Positions 30,146 through 39,660 are shown, numbered from the stretch's first letter. The stretch: DNA of 64,000 nt from an uncultured Cellvibrio sp. (GCA_946480695.1 CAMLKG010000016.1:45887-109886); one strand, 5' to 3'. Made by a program: numbers and translations. The notes: generated by a model not told the origin, from the letters alone.

Positions 30146-30275
30146 ACTTAACTCCAGGATGAATTTAAAAACGCGGCGCAGTCTGCGCCAGTTCCACAGG
30201 GTTTGCAAACTCTATGCCCATTCACTTCGCAGGACTGGGTTATACTTCCTTCCACCACACCCGGAGGACAGATTC

Positions 30276-30821
30276 ATGATGCCGAATATTTCCCGCTTGC
30301 TAGCATTTGCCACGCTCATCCTGCTGGGAGCTTGCACCAACACAAGATACGGCGGCGATTTTAAATCCGGCACCGATTTCAATAACCTCAAAACCTATCA
30401 ATGGCGCGGGGTGACGGTGGATATCGCGGGCACCGATAAAGCCTTCCTGCAACGCCTGGCCGACGACCAAATGCGCGCGCAAGGTTTTGTGGCCTCGGAT
30501 AATAACCCGGACTTGCTGCTGGACTTGCAGGTTTTTTCACGCGTGAGCAGCGGCGGCAATACCAGTATTGGCATTGGCATAGGTATGCCGGTTGGGCGCC
30601 ACGGGAACATTGGCCTGGGCACAGGCCAAATATTAGGCAGGGGAAAGCAAGAGGGAGTTATGGTGATCGACATCACACAAACCAAATCCAATACGCTGAT
30701 TTGGCGCGGCACCGCAGAAGGCATACCGCTGATTAATTTTTCACTCAAGGCGGAAAATAAATTGCGTGAAAGTTTTACGCAACTATTGCAACAGTTTCCA
30801 CCCAACACACCAGCCAGGTAA
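30276..30821 (+). CDS. DUF4136 lipoprotein
   Basis: A 181-residue lipoprotein: signal peptide with lipobox LLGAC (Cys20), then a DUF4136-type domain (DFNNLKTYQW... DDQMRAQGF ... PDLLLDLQVFS ... VMVIDITQTKSNTLIWRGTAEG). A Gly-rich loop lies in the middle. ATG at 30276 follows GGAGGA; a long upstream extension of the same frame overlaps uppP antisense and is not real. Function unknown; likely outer-membrane anchored. Confidence 0.85.
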   Translation: MMPNISRLLAFATLILLGACTNTRYGGDFKSGTDFNNLKTYQWRGVTVDIAGTDKAFLQRLADDQMRAQGFVASDNNPDLLLDLQVFSRVSSGGNTSIGIGIGMPVGRHGNIGLGTGQILGRGKQEGVMVIDITQTKSNTLIWRGTAEGIPLINFSLKAENKLRESFTQLLQQFPPNTPAR

Positions 30822-30926
30822 TTTTTTCATCGAGAGTCTATGATGTTAATGCGGGTTCCAATACGAGCCCGCCGAGCCTTTCCCTTCCCGGTGGTATTTT
30901 TCCTATCGTTTGTTAAGTGAGTGTCC

Positions 30927-31871
30927 ATGCACAACGCTTCCTCTCGCCTTTCCGCGGAAGGCATTTTGTTACTACTGGGTTTAGCGATTGGATGGGGCAT
31001 TAACTGGCCCATCATGAAATTTATTATCAGCGAAATTCCGCCGCTGAGCTTCCGTGGTTTTTGTTTACTGCTGGGAGGACTGGGAATTCTTGGCATTGCG
31101 CGCGCGTCCGGACTCGCGCTGCAAATACCCCGCGGTTATGTAAAAAAAATAATCTGGGTTTGTGTATTTAATATCATCGCCTGGAATGTACTGGCTACCT
31201 ACGGATTAACTTTGTTGCCCGCCGGGCGTTCGGCATTATTGGGTTACACCATGCCGATCTGGACGGTGTTGCTTTCCATTTGGGTGTTACGCGATAAATT
31301 TACCGCGCGCGTCGGCATCGCCTTGTTATTGGGAACCGGCGGCGTGCTGGCGTTAATGAGCGAATCACTGCTGAGCTGGTTCGGTGGGCCGCTTAACCGG
31401 GACCTACTTGCCGGTGCCGCATTTATGATCATCGCCGCCTGGTGTTGGGCCGCCGGTACCGTGATGATGAAGCGTTGGCAAATTCCGATGAACGCAGTGG
31501 TACTGACCGGCTGGTTATTATTGCTGGCCAGTGTCCCGGTATTGATCGCTGCGATGTTTATTGATGGGCTTCCGCAAACAATGCCTTCAACATGGGCGCT
31601 CTGGGGAGTGGTCTACAACATCTTTATTGCATTTATGTTTTGTTACTGGGCGTGGGTTCGGCTGGTTAGCCTGGTCCCGGTCAGCGTATCTTCCCTTTCC
31701 TCATTAATTACGCCTTTAGTTGGTGTGGTGTCCGGCGTTTTATTGCTGGGCGAAGAACCCGGTTGGCCAGAATACAGTGCAACCTTGTTAATCCTGGGGG
31801 CGGTTGCCGTCATTAACTCCGGTAACAAAAAAGCACCGGCACTCCATCAAACCTCAACCGGTAAAGATTGA
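30927..31871 (+). CDS. EamA/DMT family transporter
   Basis: A 314-residue inner-membrane protein with about ten hydrophobic helices in two repeated EamA halves ([16 protein letters not shown] starts the first; [18 protein letters not shown] the second). The drug/metabolite transporter superfamily covers exporters of amino acids, purines and drugs; the substrate cannot be read here. ATG 30927 is preferred over a GTG two codons upstream. The 3' end overlaps the sfsA stop by 25 nt, tail to tail. Confidence 0.88.
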   Translation: MHNASSRLSAEGILLLLGLAIGWGINWPIMKFIISEIPPLSFRGFCLLLGGLGILGIARASGLALQIPRGYVKKIIWVCVFNIIAWNVLATYGLTLLPAGRSALLGYTMPIWTVLLSIWVLRDKFTARVGIALLLGTGGVLALMSESLLSWFGGPLNRDLLAGAAFMIIAAWCWAAGTVMMKRWQIPMNAVVLTGWLLLLASVPVLIAAMFIDGLPQTMPSTWALWGVVYNIFIAFMFCYWAWVRLVSLVPVSVSSLSSLITPLVGVVSGVLLLGEEPGWPEYSATLLILGAVAVINSGNKKAPALHQTSTGKD

Positions 31872-32557
31872 ACCAGCGCTATGCGATGTTGATGCGGCAC
31901 TATTTCCGCCGCATAGGCAATAGCTTCAACTCCGGCGGCTTTGGCCTCGCGCAAAATCGCACCATAGGTTTTATCGATATGGTCCGCCGGGCGAACCGTT
32001 TTAATACCGGTATGCTGCACACAAAACAGCAGGACCGCACGTTGCCCCTGCTGCGCCATCACCGTTAGTTCCCGGATATGCTTGCTACCGCGCGCACTGA
32101 TTGCATCGGGGAAAAATCCCTCACCATCAGATTCCATCAGGGTCACATTCTTGACTTCCAGGTAGCATGCACGTGGATCAGCCGGGTTTCCGTCCAGGAG
32201 GAAATCAATACGCGATTTTTCGCGACCATACACCACCTCGCGCCTGAGTCCCTGATAGCCGCGCAATTCGGTGATAACACCGCTGGAAATGGCCTCCTCC
32301 ACCAAAGCATTGGCACGCCCGGTGTTAATACCCGCCAGGTAACCGCCGGGAGTGGTCACAACTTCCAGCGTTTGCGGATATTTGCGCGTCTTGCTATCGC
32401 TAACCGAGTACCAACAGGGAGCTTCGGGTAGAACGCAATTTTTCATCGAACCGGTGTTCGGGCAGTGAATGGTAAACTCGCTGCCATCCGGCAAAACTAT
32501 ATCGGCGAGAAAGCGTTTATAACGGGTAAGCAACTTCGCGGGGTATAAGGGGATCAT
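31847..32557 (-). CDS. sfsA: SfsA family protein (DNA-binding/nuclease-like)
   Basis: A 236-residue protein. Start at ATG 32557 ([20 protein letters not shown]), matching the family N-terminus; the frame is open to 32611. Motifs are [27 protein letters not shown] and [10 protein letters not shown] (PD-(D/E)xK-like Asp...Glu-x-Lys). E. coli SfsA (sugar fermentation stimulation) binds DNA and is next to dksA, as here. Divergent from dksA. Confidence 0.93.
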   Translation of the reverse strand: MIPLYPAKLLTRYKRFLADIVLPDGSEFTIHCPNTGSMKNCVLPEAPCWYSVSDSKTRKYPQTLEVVTTPGGYLAGINTGRANALVEEAISSGVITELRGYQGLRREVVYGREKSRIDFLLDGNPADPRACYLEVKNVTLMESDGEGFFPDAISARGSKHIRELTVMAQQGQRAVLLFCVQHTGIKTVRPADHIDKTYGAILREAKAAGVEAIAYAAEIVPHQHRIALVQSLPVEV

Positions 32558-32815
32558 AACCAGGCTATCGACTCGGGAAACCAAGGGTGACATAGCGGCG
32601 AATTGAACCACAAACGCGCCATTTTAGGGCTATAGTTTTTGTTCGTGACCGAATCCCGACCGGAATTAACAAGCCCGCTTGTAATCCAACGGAATACCAA
32701 TGAAAAAAACTGGCACTCCTATTTGTTATCTGATAGCTTGCTCCCCCTTCTAATTCTGCCCTCCCTTTGGTGCAGATGAATGCTGATCCAGGAAGTCTTA
32801 CGAGGCGCTAACACT

Positions 32816-33259
32816 ATGGCGAAAAAATCACCCTCTACTGAAACCTTCGCACTGCGTCCTTTTACTCCCTATGTGGAGAAAAAGGGTGAAGAATATATGA
32901 ACGACAACCAGAAGCAGCATTTCAGAAACCTGTTGCTTAACTGGCGCTCAGAGCTGATGGAAGAAGTAGACCGTACCGTAAGCCACATGAAAGATGAAGC
33001 GGCTAACTTCCCCGACCCCGCCGACCGCGCCAGCCAGGAGGAAGAGTTCAGCCTGGAGCTGCGCACCCGCGACCGCGAGCGCAAGCTGATCAAGAAAATC
33101 GACAGCACCCTCGAGCTGATTGAAAACGACGATTATGGCTATTGCGATGCCTGCGGTGTGGAAATTGGTATCCGCCGTTTGGAAGCCCGTCCCACCGCCA
33201 CACTCTGCGTCGATTGCAAAACCCTCGCGGAAATCAAAGAAAAGCAAATTGGCGGTTAA
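32816..33259 (+). CDS. dksA: RNA polymerase-binding transcription factor DksA
   Basis: A 147-residue coiled-coil protein that enters the RNA polymerase secondary channel and, with ppGpp, controls rRNA and amino acid promoters. Coiled-coil tip motif DPADRASQEEEF (catalytic-type Asp pair and Ala), then a four-cysteine zinc finger (YCDACGVEIG ... TLCVDCKTLAE). ATG 32816 with GAGG upstream; a longer frame from 32780 is not used. Begins the dksA-gluQRS-cbrX-cbrA-cbrB block, in the same order as in P. aeruginosa. Confidence 0.96.
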   Translation: MAKKSPSTETFALRPFTPYVEKKGEEYMNDNQKQHFRNLLLNWRSELMEEVDRTVSHMKDEAANFPDPADRASQEEEFSLELRTRDRERKLIKKIDSTLELIENDDYGYCDACGVEIGIRRLEARPTATLCVDCKTLAEIKEKQIGG

Positions 33260-33268
33260 CATCGCCCG

Positions 33269-33288
33269 GGGGTGGGCCAGCCCACCCC
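33269..33288 (+). promoter_or_regulatory. GC hairpin abutting the gluQRS start
   Basis: Perfect 8-bp stem GGGGTGGG (33269-33276) / CCCACCCC (33281-33288) with a CCAG loop. No T-tract follows, so it is not an intrinsic terminator. It ends 6 nt before the gluQRS ATG, where a ribosome site would be, and there is no Shine-Dalgarno sequence. Confidence 0.5.
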
Positions 33289-33294
33289 AACACT

Positions 33295-34221
33295 ATGCCC
33301 TCCCTGCTCAACTCCGCTATTAATCCTCTTTATATAGGCAGATTTGCTCCCTCGCCGTCCGGCCCGTTGCACTTCGGTTCGCTGGTCACCGCACTGGCAA
33401 GTTACCTTGATGCCAAAGCCAACAACGGGCAATGGTTGGTCCGTATGGAAGACCTTGATCCACCGCGCGAGCAACCCGGCGCCGCCAATGCGATCCTGGA
33501 GTGCCTTGACGGGCATGGCCTGCAATGGGACGGTGAGGTTATGTACCAGAGCCAACGCCACCAGGCGTACCAGGACGGCATTGATTATTTGCTGGCGCGC
33601 CACTGGGTTTACCCCTGTAGCTGTTCGCGCCAGGATCTGGCCGCCATGGGCGGCATTTACAACGGGCATTGCCGCAACCGCAAGGTGGATTTGGCGCGCC
33701 CCCATTCACTGCGACTTAAACTCTACGATATTCCAGATCACGCAAGCGCCGACGAAATCCGGTTCCACGACCTGATCCAGGGCGCCCAGGCGCAAAACCT
33801 GCGCACCCGGGCGGGCGATCAAATAGTCAAGCGACGCGATGGCTTCTTCGCCTATCAATTGGCCGTTGTGCTGGACGATATTGCCCAGGGTATCACCCAC
33901 GTAATTCGCGGTAGTGATTTGCTGGAAGTCACCGGCCGCCAATTGTTCCTGTTCGGATTGTTGGGCGCCCCGCTGCCGGCCTTTGGCCATCTACCCCTGG
34001 CTGTCCAGGCCAATGGCCAAAAGCTCAGCAAACAGAACCATGCCAAAGCGATAGACTATAAAGAAGCGAGCAGGAACCTGTGGCGTGGGCTAGAGTTTTT
34101 AGGGCAAAATCCGCCCGCCGGGTTGGCGGGTGCATCAACCCGGGAGATCCTGGACTGGGGATTGCATCATTGGCGCAGGGACAGAGTTAAAGGCCTCAGC
34201 CATTTATATAGCGATAATTAA
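33295..34221 (+). CDS. gluQRS: Glutamyl-queuosine tRNA(Asp) synthetase
   Basis: A 308-residue truncated paralogue of glutamyl-tRNA synthetase that attaches glutamate to the queuosine of tRNA(Asp) rather than to a tRNA 3' end. Motifs: YIGRFAPSPSGPLHFGSL (HIGH-like HFGS at 26-29), zinc cysteines (PCSCSRQDL ... HCRNR), RGSDLLEVTGRQ and KLSKQNHA (KMSKS-like). No anticodon-binding domain, as expected. The ATG at 33295 gives the family N-terminus but lacks a ribosome site and follows a hairpin. dksA-gluQRS linkage is conserved in gammaproteobacteria. Confidence 0.94.
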   Translation: MPSLLNSAINPLYIGRFAPSPSGPLHFGSLVTALASYLDAKANNGQWLVRMEDLDPPREQPGAANAILECLDGHGLQWDGEVMYQSQRHQAYQDGIDYLLARHWVYPCSCSRQDLAAMGGIYNGHCRNRKVDLARPHSLRLKLYDIPDHASADEIRFHDLIQGAQAQNLRTRAGDQIVKRRDGFFAYQLAVVLDDIAQGITHVIRGSDLLEVTGRQLFLFGLLGAPLPAFGHLPLAVQANGQKLSKQNHAKAIDYKEASRNLWRGLEFLGQNPPAGLAGASTREILDWGLHHWRRDRVKGLSHLYSDN

Positions 34222-34285
34222 CAGGCATTGGAAAACAATAACATCAACCCGGTCGCGTACTTGCACCACCCAGGAAAGACAAATC

Positions 34286-34468
34286 ATGAACAATCAACGC
34301 CTGGTCATATTACTGTTGCTGATTGCCTATATTTTTTCTCCCAGCCTGTTTAACTGGATTATCAACCCTGAAGGTGCCTGGTATCGGCCTTATATTGCAT
34401 GGATCCTGGTGATCGGAATTGCGTTTGCGATCCAGTTGCGGCGCAAGAAGTACCACGACATTGATTGA
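34286..34468 (+). CDS. CbrX-like small membrane protein
   Basis: A 60-residue protein: two hydrophobic helices (about 5-25 and 37-53) and a basic end RRKKYHD. AGGA lies 9 nt before the ATG. Pseudomonas has a small ORF, cbrX, at the same place directly upstream of cbrA and involved in cbrA expression; position and size agree, but I cannot verify homology from sequence alone. 39 nt separate it from cbrA. Confidence 0.7.
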   Translation: MNNQRLVILLLLIAYIFSPSLFNWIINPEGAWYRPYIAWILVIGIAFAIQLRRKKYHDID

Positions 34469-34507
34469 ACCCGTAAGGCAAACCTCCACGGTAAATAAGA
34501 ACGCATA

Positions 34508-37474
34508 ATGACTTTTGACCTCAGCCAAGTTGCACTCCTCGGAATCGGTTACCTGTTGCTATTGTTTGGTATCGCCTGGATTACCGAGCGCGGCTGGATT
34601 CCCGAATCAGTAACATCCCATCCCATTACCTATATTTTGTCCCTTGGGATTTTTGCCAGCGCCTGGGCCTTCTACGGGGTCATCGACCTTGCGTTCCAGT
34701 ATGGCTATGGCGCCCTGGCGTATTACCTTGGCACCGGCGCACTCTTCCTGTTCGCACCCGTTGCCCTGGCACCGCTGGCCGAATTGGCGCGGCGCCACCA
34801 GGTACATTCATTGGCCGATTTGCTGGTATTCCGCTACCACAGCCACAGCGTGGGCGCGCTCACAACACTTTGTATGCTATGCGGGATCTTGCCGTTGCTC
34901 GCCCTGCAAATCCAGGCGATTGCCGATACCATGCATATCCTTACCGTCAGCAGTAACCCTTCGTTACCCCTCGCCGGAACCGGACTGACCTTTAAAGATG
35001 TAATGGCCCTTTGTTACTGCGCGATATTGGCGTTTTTTACCATTTCTTTCGGCGCCAACCGCGACCAGCATCGCGGGCTGATTACGGCGATGGCATTTGA
35101 GTCATTGTTAAAGGTTTGCGCCCTTTGCGCGGTTGGCCTGGTAGCGGTTTATGGGGTATTCGATGGTTTGGACGGCCTCGACCAATGGCTGCTCGACCAC
35201 CCTGAAAACCTTGCACTCCTGCATACCCCTATTCATACCGATTCCGCACATACGCTGTTACTGGTGTTTGTCTCCACCGCGGTAACCATGCCGCATATCT
35301 TCCATCTGGGATTGGCGGAAAACCCGCTGATGCGTAACTCCCATACAGTAACCTGGGCCTTCCCGCTGTTCCTGTTGTTAATGGCACTGCCGATTTTCCC
35401 GATCCTGTGGGCGGGCACCGAACTGTCGGTCCCTTTACCGCCACAATACTATTCGCTGGGTGTTCCCATCCTGTTCGATTCACCAGGGCTAACCTTGCTG
35501 GCGTTCCTGGGTGGGCTTTCAGCCGCAACCGGGGCCATGGTGATTATTTCCCTCGCCCTCTCAACCATGGTGATGAACCATTGGTTATTGCCCAGCCTCA
35601 AGCTGCGCACCCGGACCGATCTCTACAGCCAATTGATCTGGTTGCGACGGGTGCTGATCGCCGCCATCTTCGCCGGCGGTTATGTGTTCTACTGGGTCTT
35701 GGACAACCGTTTCAGCCTCGCCCACCTGGCAATGACCGCGTTTATCGAAACCCTGCAATTCCTTCCCGCCACATTCGCCATTGTGTTTTGGAGCCGGGGC
35801 AACAAACGCGGCCTCATTACCGGCCTGTCCGTCGGTACCAGCATTTGGGCCCTTGGCTTATTGCTACCGATCCTGACCGGTATCGAATATCTCCAGCTAC
35901 CCCTGGGTGAACTGAGAATTCCCGTTGGTATTGAATACTGGAGCCAGGTCACGCTCATTTCTCTTGGCCTCAATACCTTCTTCTTCGTGGTGATTTCATT
36001 GTGTACCCGGCAGACAGAGGATGAGCAATACAGTGCCGAGCTTTGTGCGGCGGATGAACTCAGCCATCCGGTACGCCAGGCACTGGATGTTCACTCCGCA
36101 TCGGAATTCAAGCATCGCCTCGCTAAACCCCTGGGCAAGGTAACAGCGAGCCGCGAAGTGGATATCGCGCTCCAGGAACTCAATCTCACCATCGACGAGC
36201 GCCGCCCCTACGCCCTGCGCCGCCTGCGCGACCAGATTGAAGGCAACCTTTCCAGCCTGATGGGTATCCATGTGGCCAGTGAAATCATGGATAAATACAT
36301 CCCCCACGTTATCGCCGAAACCCAGAGCACAGTGGATATCAACCTGATCGAAAACCGCCTGTCGGAATACCGAGATCACCTCACCGGCATGGCGGCAGAG
36401 CTTAATACCCTGCGCCTTTACCATCGCAAGACACTGGAAGAATTGCCTATGGCGGTCTGCTCGCTGGGCCGCGATATGGAGGTATTGATGTGGAACCGCG
36501 CCATGGCGAACCTGACCCGCATTCCTACGGAAGATGTGACCGGCTCCTACCTCGAAGATATCCCCGAACCCTGGTGCAGCCTGTTAATTGATTTCAGCCA
36601 AAGCAAAGAACCCCATTTCTACCGGCGAGAGATCGAGTTGAATAACGGCCCCCATTGGATCAGCCTGCATAAAGCCAACATTGAAGGACCAATCACCGCG
36701 GGGGTATATGACCAGGTCATGCTGCTGGAAGATGTCACTGAAACCCAATTGCTGGAACAGGAGCTGGTGCATTCAGAACGCCTCGCCTCAGTGGGCCGCC
36801 TGGCGGCGGGCGTCGCCCATGAAATCGGCAATCCGATTACTGGCATCGCCTGCCTCGCGCAAAACCTTAAATATGATTCCGAAGATCCGGAAATATTGGA
36901 AACTGCGGAACAGATCCTTAGCCAGACGGATAGGGTCGGGCGAATTGTGCAGTCATTGGTCAGCTTTTCCCATGCCGGTCACGCCAGTAAATCCGAATTC
37001 GAGGCTGTTTCCATTCGTGACTGCGCCAATGAAGCAATCCATCTCCTGTCACTGCAAAAAGATAAAAACCAGGTGCTGTTTTGCAATGACATCCCTAAAA
37101 CGGCCATCATTGCCGGTGACGCGCAGCGCATTATCCAGGTTTTTATAAATCTTTTATCTAATGCGCGGGATGCCAGCCCGGAGCAAGGGCGTGTTATGCT
37201 TGAAAGTAACGAAGATGAGGATTCGGTAACAGTTTCTGTTACCGACGAGGGGCACGGTATCCCCCCGGAGCTGATCGAGCGCATCCTGGAACCCTTCTTT
37301 ACCACAAAGGAACCCGGTGAAGGCACAGGTTTGGGCCTGGCAATGGTTTACAGCATTATTGAAGACCACAGCGGCCATATGGATATTATTAGCCCCGCCG
37401 ATCCGGTTCATAATCGCGGCGCCAGATTTGTGATAACGCTGCCGCGTCATCTTGATGCATTCATGGACGCCTGA
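34508..37474 (+). CDS. cbrA: Sensor histidine kinase CbrA (SLC5 transporter-like N-terminus)
   Basis: A 988-residue membrane kinase. The first 500 residues are about 13 TM helices of the sodium/solute symporter (SLC5) type (for example [28 protein letters not shown]). A linker and a PAS domain (about 640-740, [21 protein letters not shown]) follow, then the DHp domain with His771 in GVAHEIGNP and a HATPase with N, G1 (DEGHGIPPE) and G2 ([11 protein letters not shown]) boxes. In Pseudomonas CbrA has the same architecture (about 983 residues), can transport histidine, and with CbrB controls carbon/nitrogen balance. Followed by cbrB after 74 nt. Confidence 0.93.
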   Translation: MTFDLSQVALLGIGYLLLLFGIAWITERGWIPESVTSHPITYILSLGIFASAWAFYGVIDLAFQYGYGALAYYLGTGALFLFAPVALAPLAELARRHQVHSLADLLVFRYHSHSVGALTTLCMLCGILPLLALQIQAIADTMHILTVSSNPSLPLAGTGLTFKDVMALCYCAILAFFTISFGANRDQHRGLITAMAFESLLKVCALCAVGLVAVYGVFDGLDGLDQWLLDHPENLALLHTPIHTDSAHTLLLVFVSTAVTMPHIFHLGLAENPLMRNSHTVTWAFPLFLLLMALPIFPILWAGTELSVPLPPQYYSLGVPILFDSPGLTLLAFLGGLSAATGAMVIISLALSTMVMNHWLLPSLKLRTRTDLYSQLIWLRRVLIAAIFAGGYVFYWVLDNRFSLAHLAMTAFIETLQFLPATFAIVFWSRGNKRGLITGLSVGTSIWALGLLLPILTGIEYLQLPLGELRIPVGIEYWSQVTLISLGLNTFFFVVISLCTRQTEDEQYSAELCAADELSHPVRQALDVHSASEFKHRLAKPLGKVTASREVDIALQELNLTIDERRPYALRRLRDQIEGNLSSLMGIHVASEIMDKYIPHVIAETQSTVDINLIENRLSEYRDHLTGMAAELNTLRLYHRKTLEELPMAVCSLGRDMEVLMWNRAMANLTRIPTEDVTGSYLEDIPEPWCSLLIDFSQSKEPHFYRREIELNNGPHWISLHKANIEGPITAGVYDQVMLLEDVTETQLLEQELVHSERLASVGRLAAGVAHEIGNPITGIACLAQNLKYDSEDPEILETAEQILSQTDRVGRIVQSLVSFSHAGHASKSEFEAVSIRDCANEAIHLLSLQKDKNQVLFCNDIPKTAIIAGDAQRIIQVFINLLSNARDASPEQGRVMLESNEDEDSVTVSVTDEGHGIPPELIERILEPFFTTKEPGEGTGLGLAMVYSIIEDHSGHMDIISPADPVHNRGARFVITLPRHLDAFMDA

Positions 37475-37548
37475 CAGAAAACTCGCGACCCGTGCGGCAA
37501 TGCCCCGGGCCACACCAGTAAACATTAACACGCAAGACCCGGATAGCT

Positions 37549-38958
37549 ATGAGTAAGATTCTGATTGTTGAAGACGAAACCATCATCCGTAACGCCCTGC
37601 GCAAGCTGCTAGAGCGCAACCAGTACGAGGTCAGCGAGGCCCCATCTGTCAAAGAGGCGACATCCAAATTCCAGCTCAAGGATTTTGACCTGATCATCAG
37701 TGACCTCCGCCTGCCCGGCGCCCCTGGTACAGACCTGATCAAACTGGCGGGGGATACGCCGGTACTGATCATGACCAGTTACGCCAGTTTACGTTCGGCA
37801 GTCGATTCCATGCGCATGGGTGCGGTGGACTATATCGCCAAGCCATTTGACCACGATGAAATGGTCAACGCCGTCAAACGCGTCATCGGTAAAGCCAAGG
37901 CCGCGAGTAAAGCAGCGGCATCCAGCCAGGCCGCCAGCAGTGCAATTGCCGGTATGATTGGTTCGAGCGATGTCATGCAAGACCTTTATAATCGCATCCA
38001 TAAGGTTGCCCCAACCAATGCCACCGTGCTTATCCACGGGGAGACCGGAACCGGTAAAGAACTGGTGGCGCGCGCCCTGCACGAAGAAAGCAACCGCAAC
38101 AATCACCTGATGATCTCGGTTAACTGTGCCGCCATTCCCGATACCTTGATTGAATCCGAACTTTTCGGTTATGAAAAAGGGGCATTTACCGGTGCCGCCA
38201 ATAACCGCGAAGGCCTCGTGGCGGCAGCGGATGGCGGAACCCTGTTCCTCGATGAAATCGGCGAATTACCCCTGGAAGCACAAGCGCGCCTGTTGCGCGT
38301 ATTGCAGGAAGGAGAGGTCCGTCCCCTCGGTTCGGTAGAGTCACGCAAAGTCGACGTACGCCTTGTGGCGGCTACCCATCGCGACCTGCGCAAATTGGCC
38401 AAAGAAGGCAAGTTCCGCGAAGACCTGTATTTCCGTATCAATGTCGTCCAACTGGAATTGCCGCCATTACGTGAGCGCGGCCGCGACATCATCAACATTG
38501 CCGAATCACTGTTGCAGCGTTACTGCGGCCAGTTCGGCAAACCGCAACTAAAACTGTCCTCCTCCGCGATAGATACCATCATGAGCTATAACTGGCCAGG
38601 GAATGTCCGGGAATTGGAAAATGCCATGCAACGCGCGGTAATCCTGTGTGAAGACGCCAACGAAATTGGCGACCATTTGCTTTCGATTGATATGGAAGCC
38701 CTTGATTTGGATGACAACACCGGCAGCTCATTAATTGAAGCCCCGCGCCTGGCTGGCCGGAGCAGCAGGCAGGACGTTGGCGAAGACCTGTCACTGGAAG
38801 ATTATTTCCAACGCTTCGTCCTTGAACACCAGGACACCATGAGCGAAACCGAACTGGCGCGTAAACTCGGTGTGAGTCGCAAGTGCCTGTGGGAACGCCG
38901 TCAGCGGCTTGGTATTCCCCGTACCAAGGCCTCTGCCTCGGCGACAAGCGCCAAATAA
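37549..38958 (+). CDS. cbrB: Sigma-54-dependent response regulator CbrB (NtrC family)
   Basis: A 469-residue activator. A receiver domain (1-120) has phospho-acceptor Asp52 in [10 protein letters not shown]; an AAA+ central domain has Walker A GETGTGKE, the sigma-54-contact loop GAFTGA in [12 protein letters not shown], and Walker [13 protein letters not shown]; a Fis-type helix-turn-helix closes the protein ([25 protein letters not shown]). In Pseudomonas CbrB activates crcZ from a sigma-54 promoter just downstream of its own gene. A matching promoter and RNA locus lie downstream here. Ends at an intrinsic terminator. Confidence 0.94.
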   Translation: MSKILIVEDETIIRNALRKLLERNQYEVSEAPSVKEATSKFQLKDFDLIISDLRLPGAPGTDLIKLAGDTPVLIMTSYASLRSAVDSMRMGAVDYIAKPFDHDEMVNAVKRVIGKAKAASKAAASSQAASSAIAGMIGSSDVMQDLYNRIHKVAPTNATVLIHGETGTGKELVARALHEESNRNNHLMISVNCAAIPDTLIESELFGYEKGAFTGAANNREGLVAAADGGTLFLDEIGELPLEAQARLLRVLQEGEVRPLGSVESRKVDVRLVAATHRDLRKLAKEGKFREDLYFRINVVQLELPPLRERGRDIINIAESLLQRYCGQFGKPQLKLSSSAIDTIMSYNWPGNVRELENAMQRAVILCEDANEIGDHLLSIDMEALDLDDNTGSSLIEAPRLAGRSSRQDVGEDLSLEDYFQRFVLEHQDTMSETELARKLGVSRKCLWERRQRLGIPRTKASASATSAK

Positions 38959-38985
38959 TTCCTTTTTACTTTTCGCACCCAGAAG

Positions 38986-39019
38986 AATCCCCGTTATGTG
39001 TAAAGCAGCGGGGATTTTT
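38986..39019 (+). terminator. Intrinsic terminator of cbrB
   Basis: Stem AATCCCCG (38986-38993) / CGGGGATT (39009-39016) with a 15-nt loop and TTTTT (39015-39019). It isolates the cbrAB transcript from the downstream small RNA promoter. Confidence 0.88.
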
Positions 39020-39077
39020 ACTTTTAGCGACACGTTTATTAATAAATACGCCACAAATACCAATTTTAACGACAAAC

Positions 39078-39163
39078 CGTTACCCCTAACCACAAGGGTG
39101 TTACCGTAAAAAAACTGTTACTTTCTCTACCCACCCGTAACAAACTCGCTACCATTCTGTAAC
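39078..39163. promoter_or_regulatory. Putative CbrB upstream activator sites
   Basis: Five half-sites of the type GTTAC or its complement GTAAC: CGTTAC 39078, TGTTAC 39099, TGTTAC 39116, GTAACA 39137 and GTAACT 39159. Steps are 21, 17, 21 and 22 bp, mostly two helical turns. They lie about 100-190 bp before the predicted start of the small RNA, the usual place for enhancer-binding-protein sites. TGTTAC/GTAACA-type sequences are, as I recall, the reported CbrB sites in Pseudomonas. Confidence 0.6.
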
Positions 39164-39238
39164 TGTTCGAAATAACAAAAAGAAATAAACACCGCCTCAA
39201 AAAACATAAGCAATTGTTATTATTAGGATTTCTAAAAG

Positions 39239-39254
39239 TGGCACAAGAGATGCT
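39239..39254 (+). promoter_or_regulatory. Sigma-54 (RpoN) promoter of the CrcZ-like RNA
   Basis: TGGCAC (39239-39244), five bases, then ATGCT (39250-39254). The invariant GG (39240-39241) and GC (39252-39253) are separated by exactly 10 bp, as required for sigma-54. Transcription should begin about 12 nt after the GC, near 39265. Confidence 0.82.
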
Positions 39255-39265
39255 CTATGTCGGCC

Positions 39266-39475
39266 ATAACAAAAACAAATAATAAGAATTAGCTTACCCA
39301 ATCTAATAACAACAACAAATAATAAGAAACTGATCAATTTTAAAATAACAACAATAGACAATAAGAAACTGAAGCAAATACATAACAACAACAAACAATA
39401 AGAAACTGAAAGATTAAACATAACAACAAGAAATAATAACAACAGAACATATATAACAATAACGAAAACAATAAC
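39266..39475 (+). repeat. Six A-rich imperfect repeats inside the CrcZ-like RNA
   Basis: Units start with ATAACAA at 39266, 39306, 39345, 39382, 39420 and 39453 (steps 40, 39, 37, 38, 33). The best conserved core is AACAACAACAAATAATAAG followed by AAACTGA; units 2, 3 and 4 share the trailing AATAAGAAACTGA. Each core offers three or four AAC triplets and then AAT-AAT-AAG-AAA in a shifted register, suitable for Hfq distal-face binding. Confidence 0.85.
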
Positions 39476-39630
39476 TTAGATTGACCACGCTAGAAGACAA
39501 GAGCAATAAGACAGTAAAATAAAGCGGACTACTGACTAGGCACAGGATGGGATAGCACGCGAGATTGGATGTTTGCCATGGAGGCACCCATTGAGATGCC
39601 AATTTGCAGCACCTTGGTGCTACCCTCCAG

Positions 39631-39660
39631 CGGGAAAGCGAAAGCTTTCCCGTTTTGCTT
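39631..39660 (+). terminator. Intrinsic terminator of the CrcZ-like RNA
   Basis: Perfect 9-bp stem CGGGAAAGC (39631-39639) / GCTTTCCCG (39644-39652) with a GAAA tetraloop and TTTTGCTTT after it. Confidence 0.93.

Larger units (their letters stand above)
39265..39660 (+). ncRNA. crcZ: CrcZ-like small RNA (predicted Hfq/Crc-sequestering RNA)
   Basis: Predicted 396-nt transcript from the sigma-54 promoter to the intrinsic terminator, between cbrB and pcnB. It has no credible ORF. The first 210 nt carry six A-rich segments rich in ARN triplets (AAC, AAT, AAG), the sequence bound by the distal face of Hfq; Crc stabilises such complexes. The 3' half can fold into small hairpins (GGCA/TGCC near 39583-39600; AGCAC/GTGCT at 39608-39621) before the terminator. 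P. aeruginosa CrcZ is about 407 nt, lies at the same place (cbrB-crcZ-pcnB), is sigma-54/CbrB driven and relieves catabolite repression by titrating Hfq/Crc. Identity is inferred from position, promoter and motif content, not from sequence alignment. Confidence 0.82.

Noticed and set aside
29832..30275. An N-terminal extension of the DUF4136 frame.
   Set aside because: It lies antisense within uppP and reads as low-quality sequence; a GGAGGA site and a lipoprotein signal peptide mark the real start at 30276.
39266..39475. The regular A-rich repeats could be mistaken for a CRISPR array.
   Set aside because: Repeats are imperfect and AT-rich, there are no unique spacers of constant length and no cas genes nearby. 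Position and promoter fit a CrcZ-like RNA.
39197..39602. Two minus-strand ORFs (39197-39442 and 39414-39602) opposite the small RNA.
   Set aside because: Low-complexity Leu/Val/Ser/Tyr translations of the A-rich repeats read backwards; no ribosome site.
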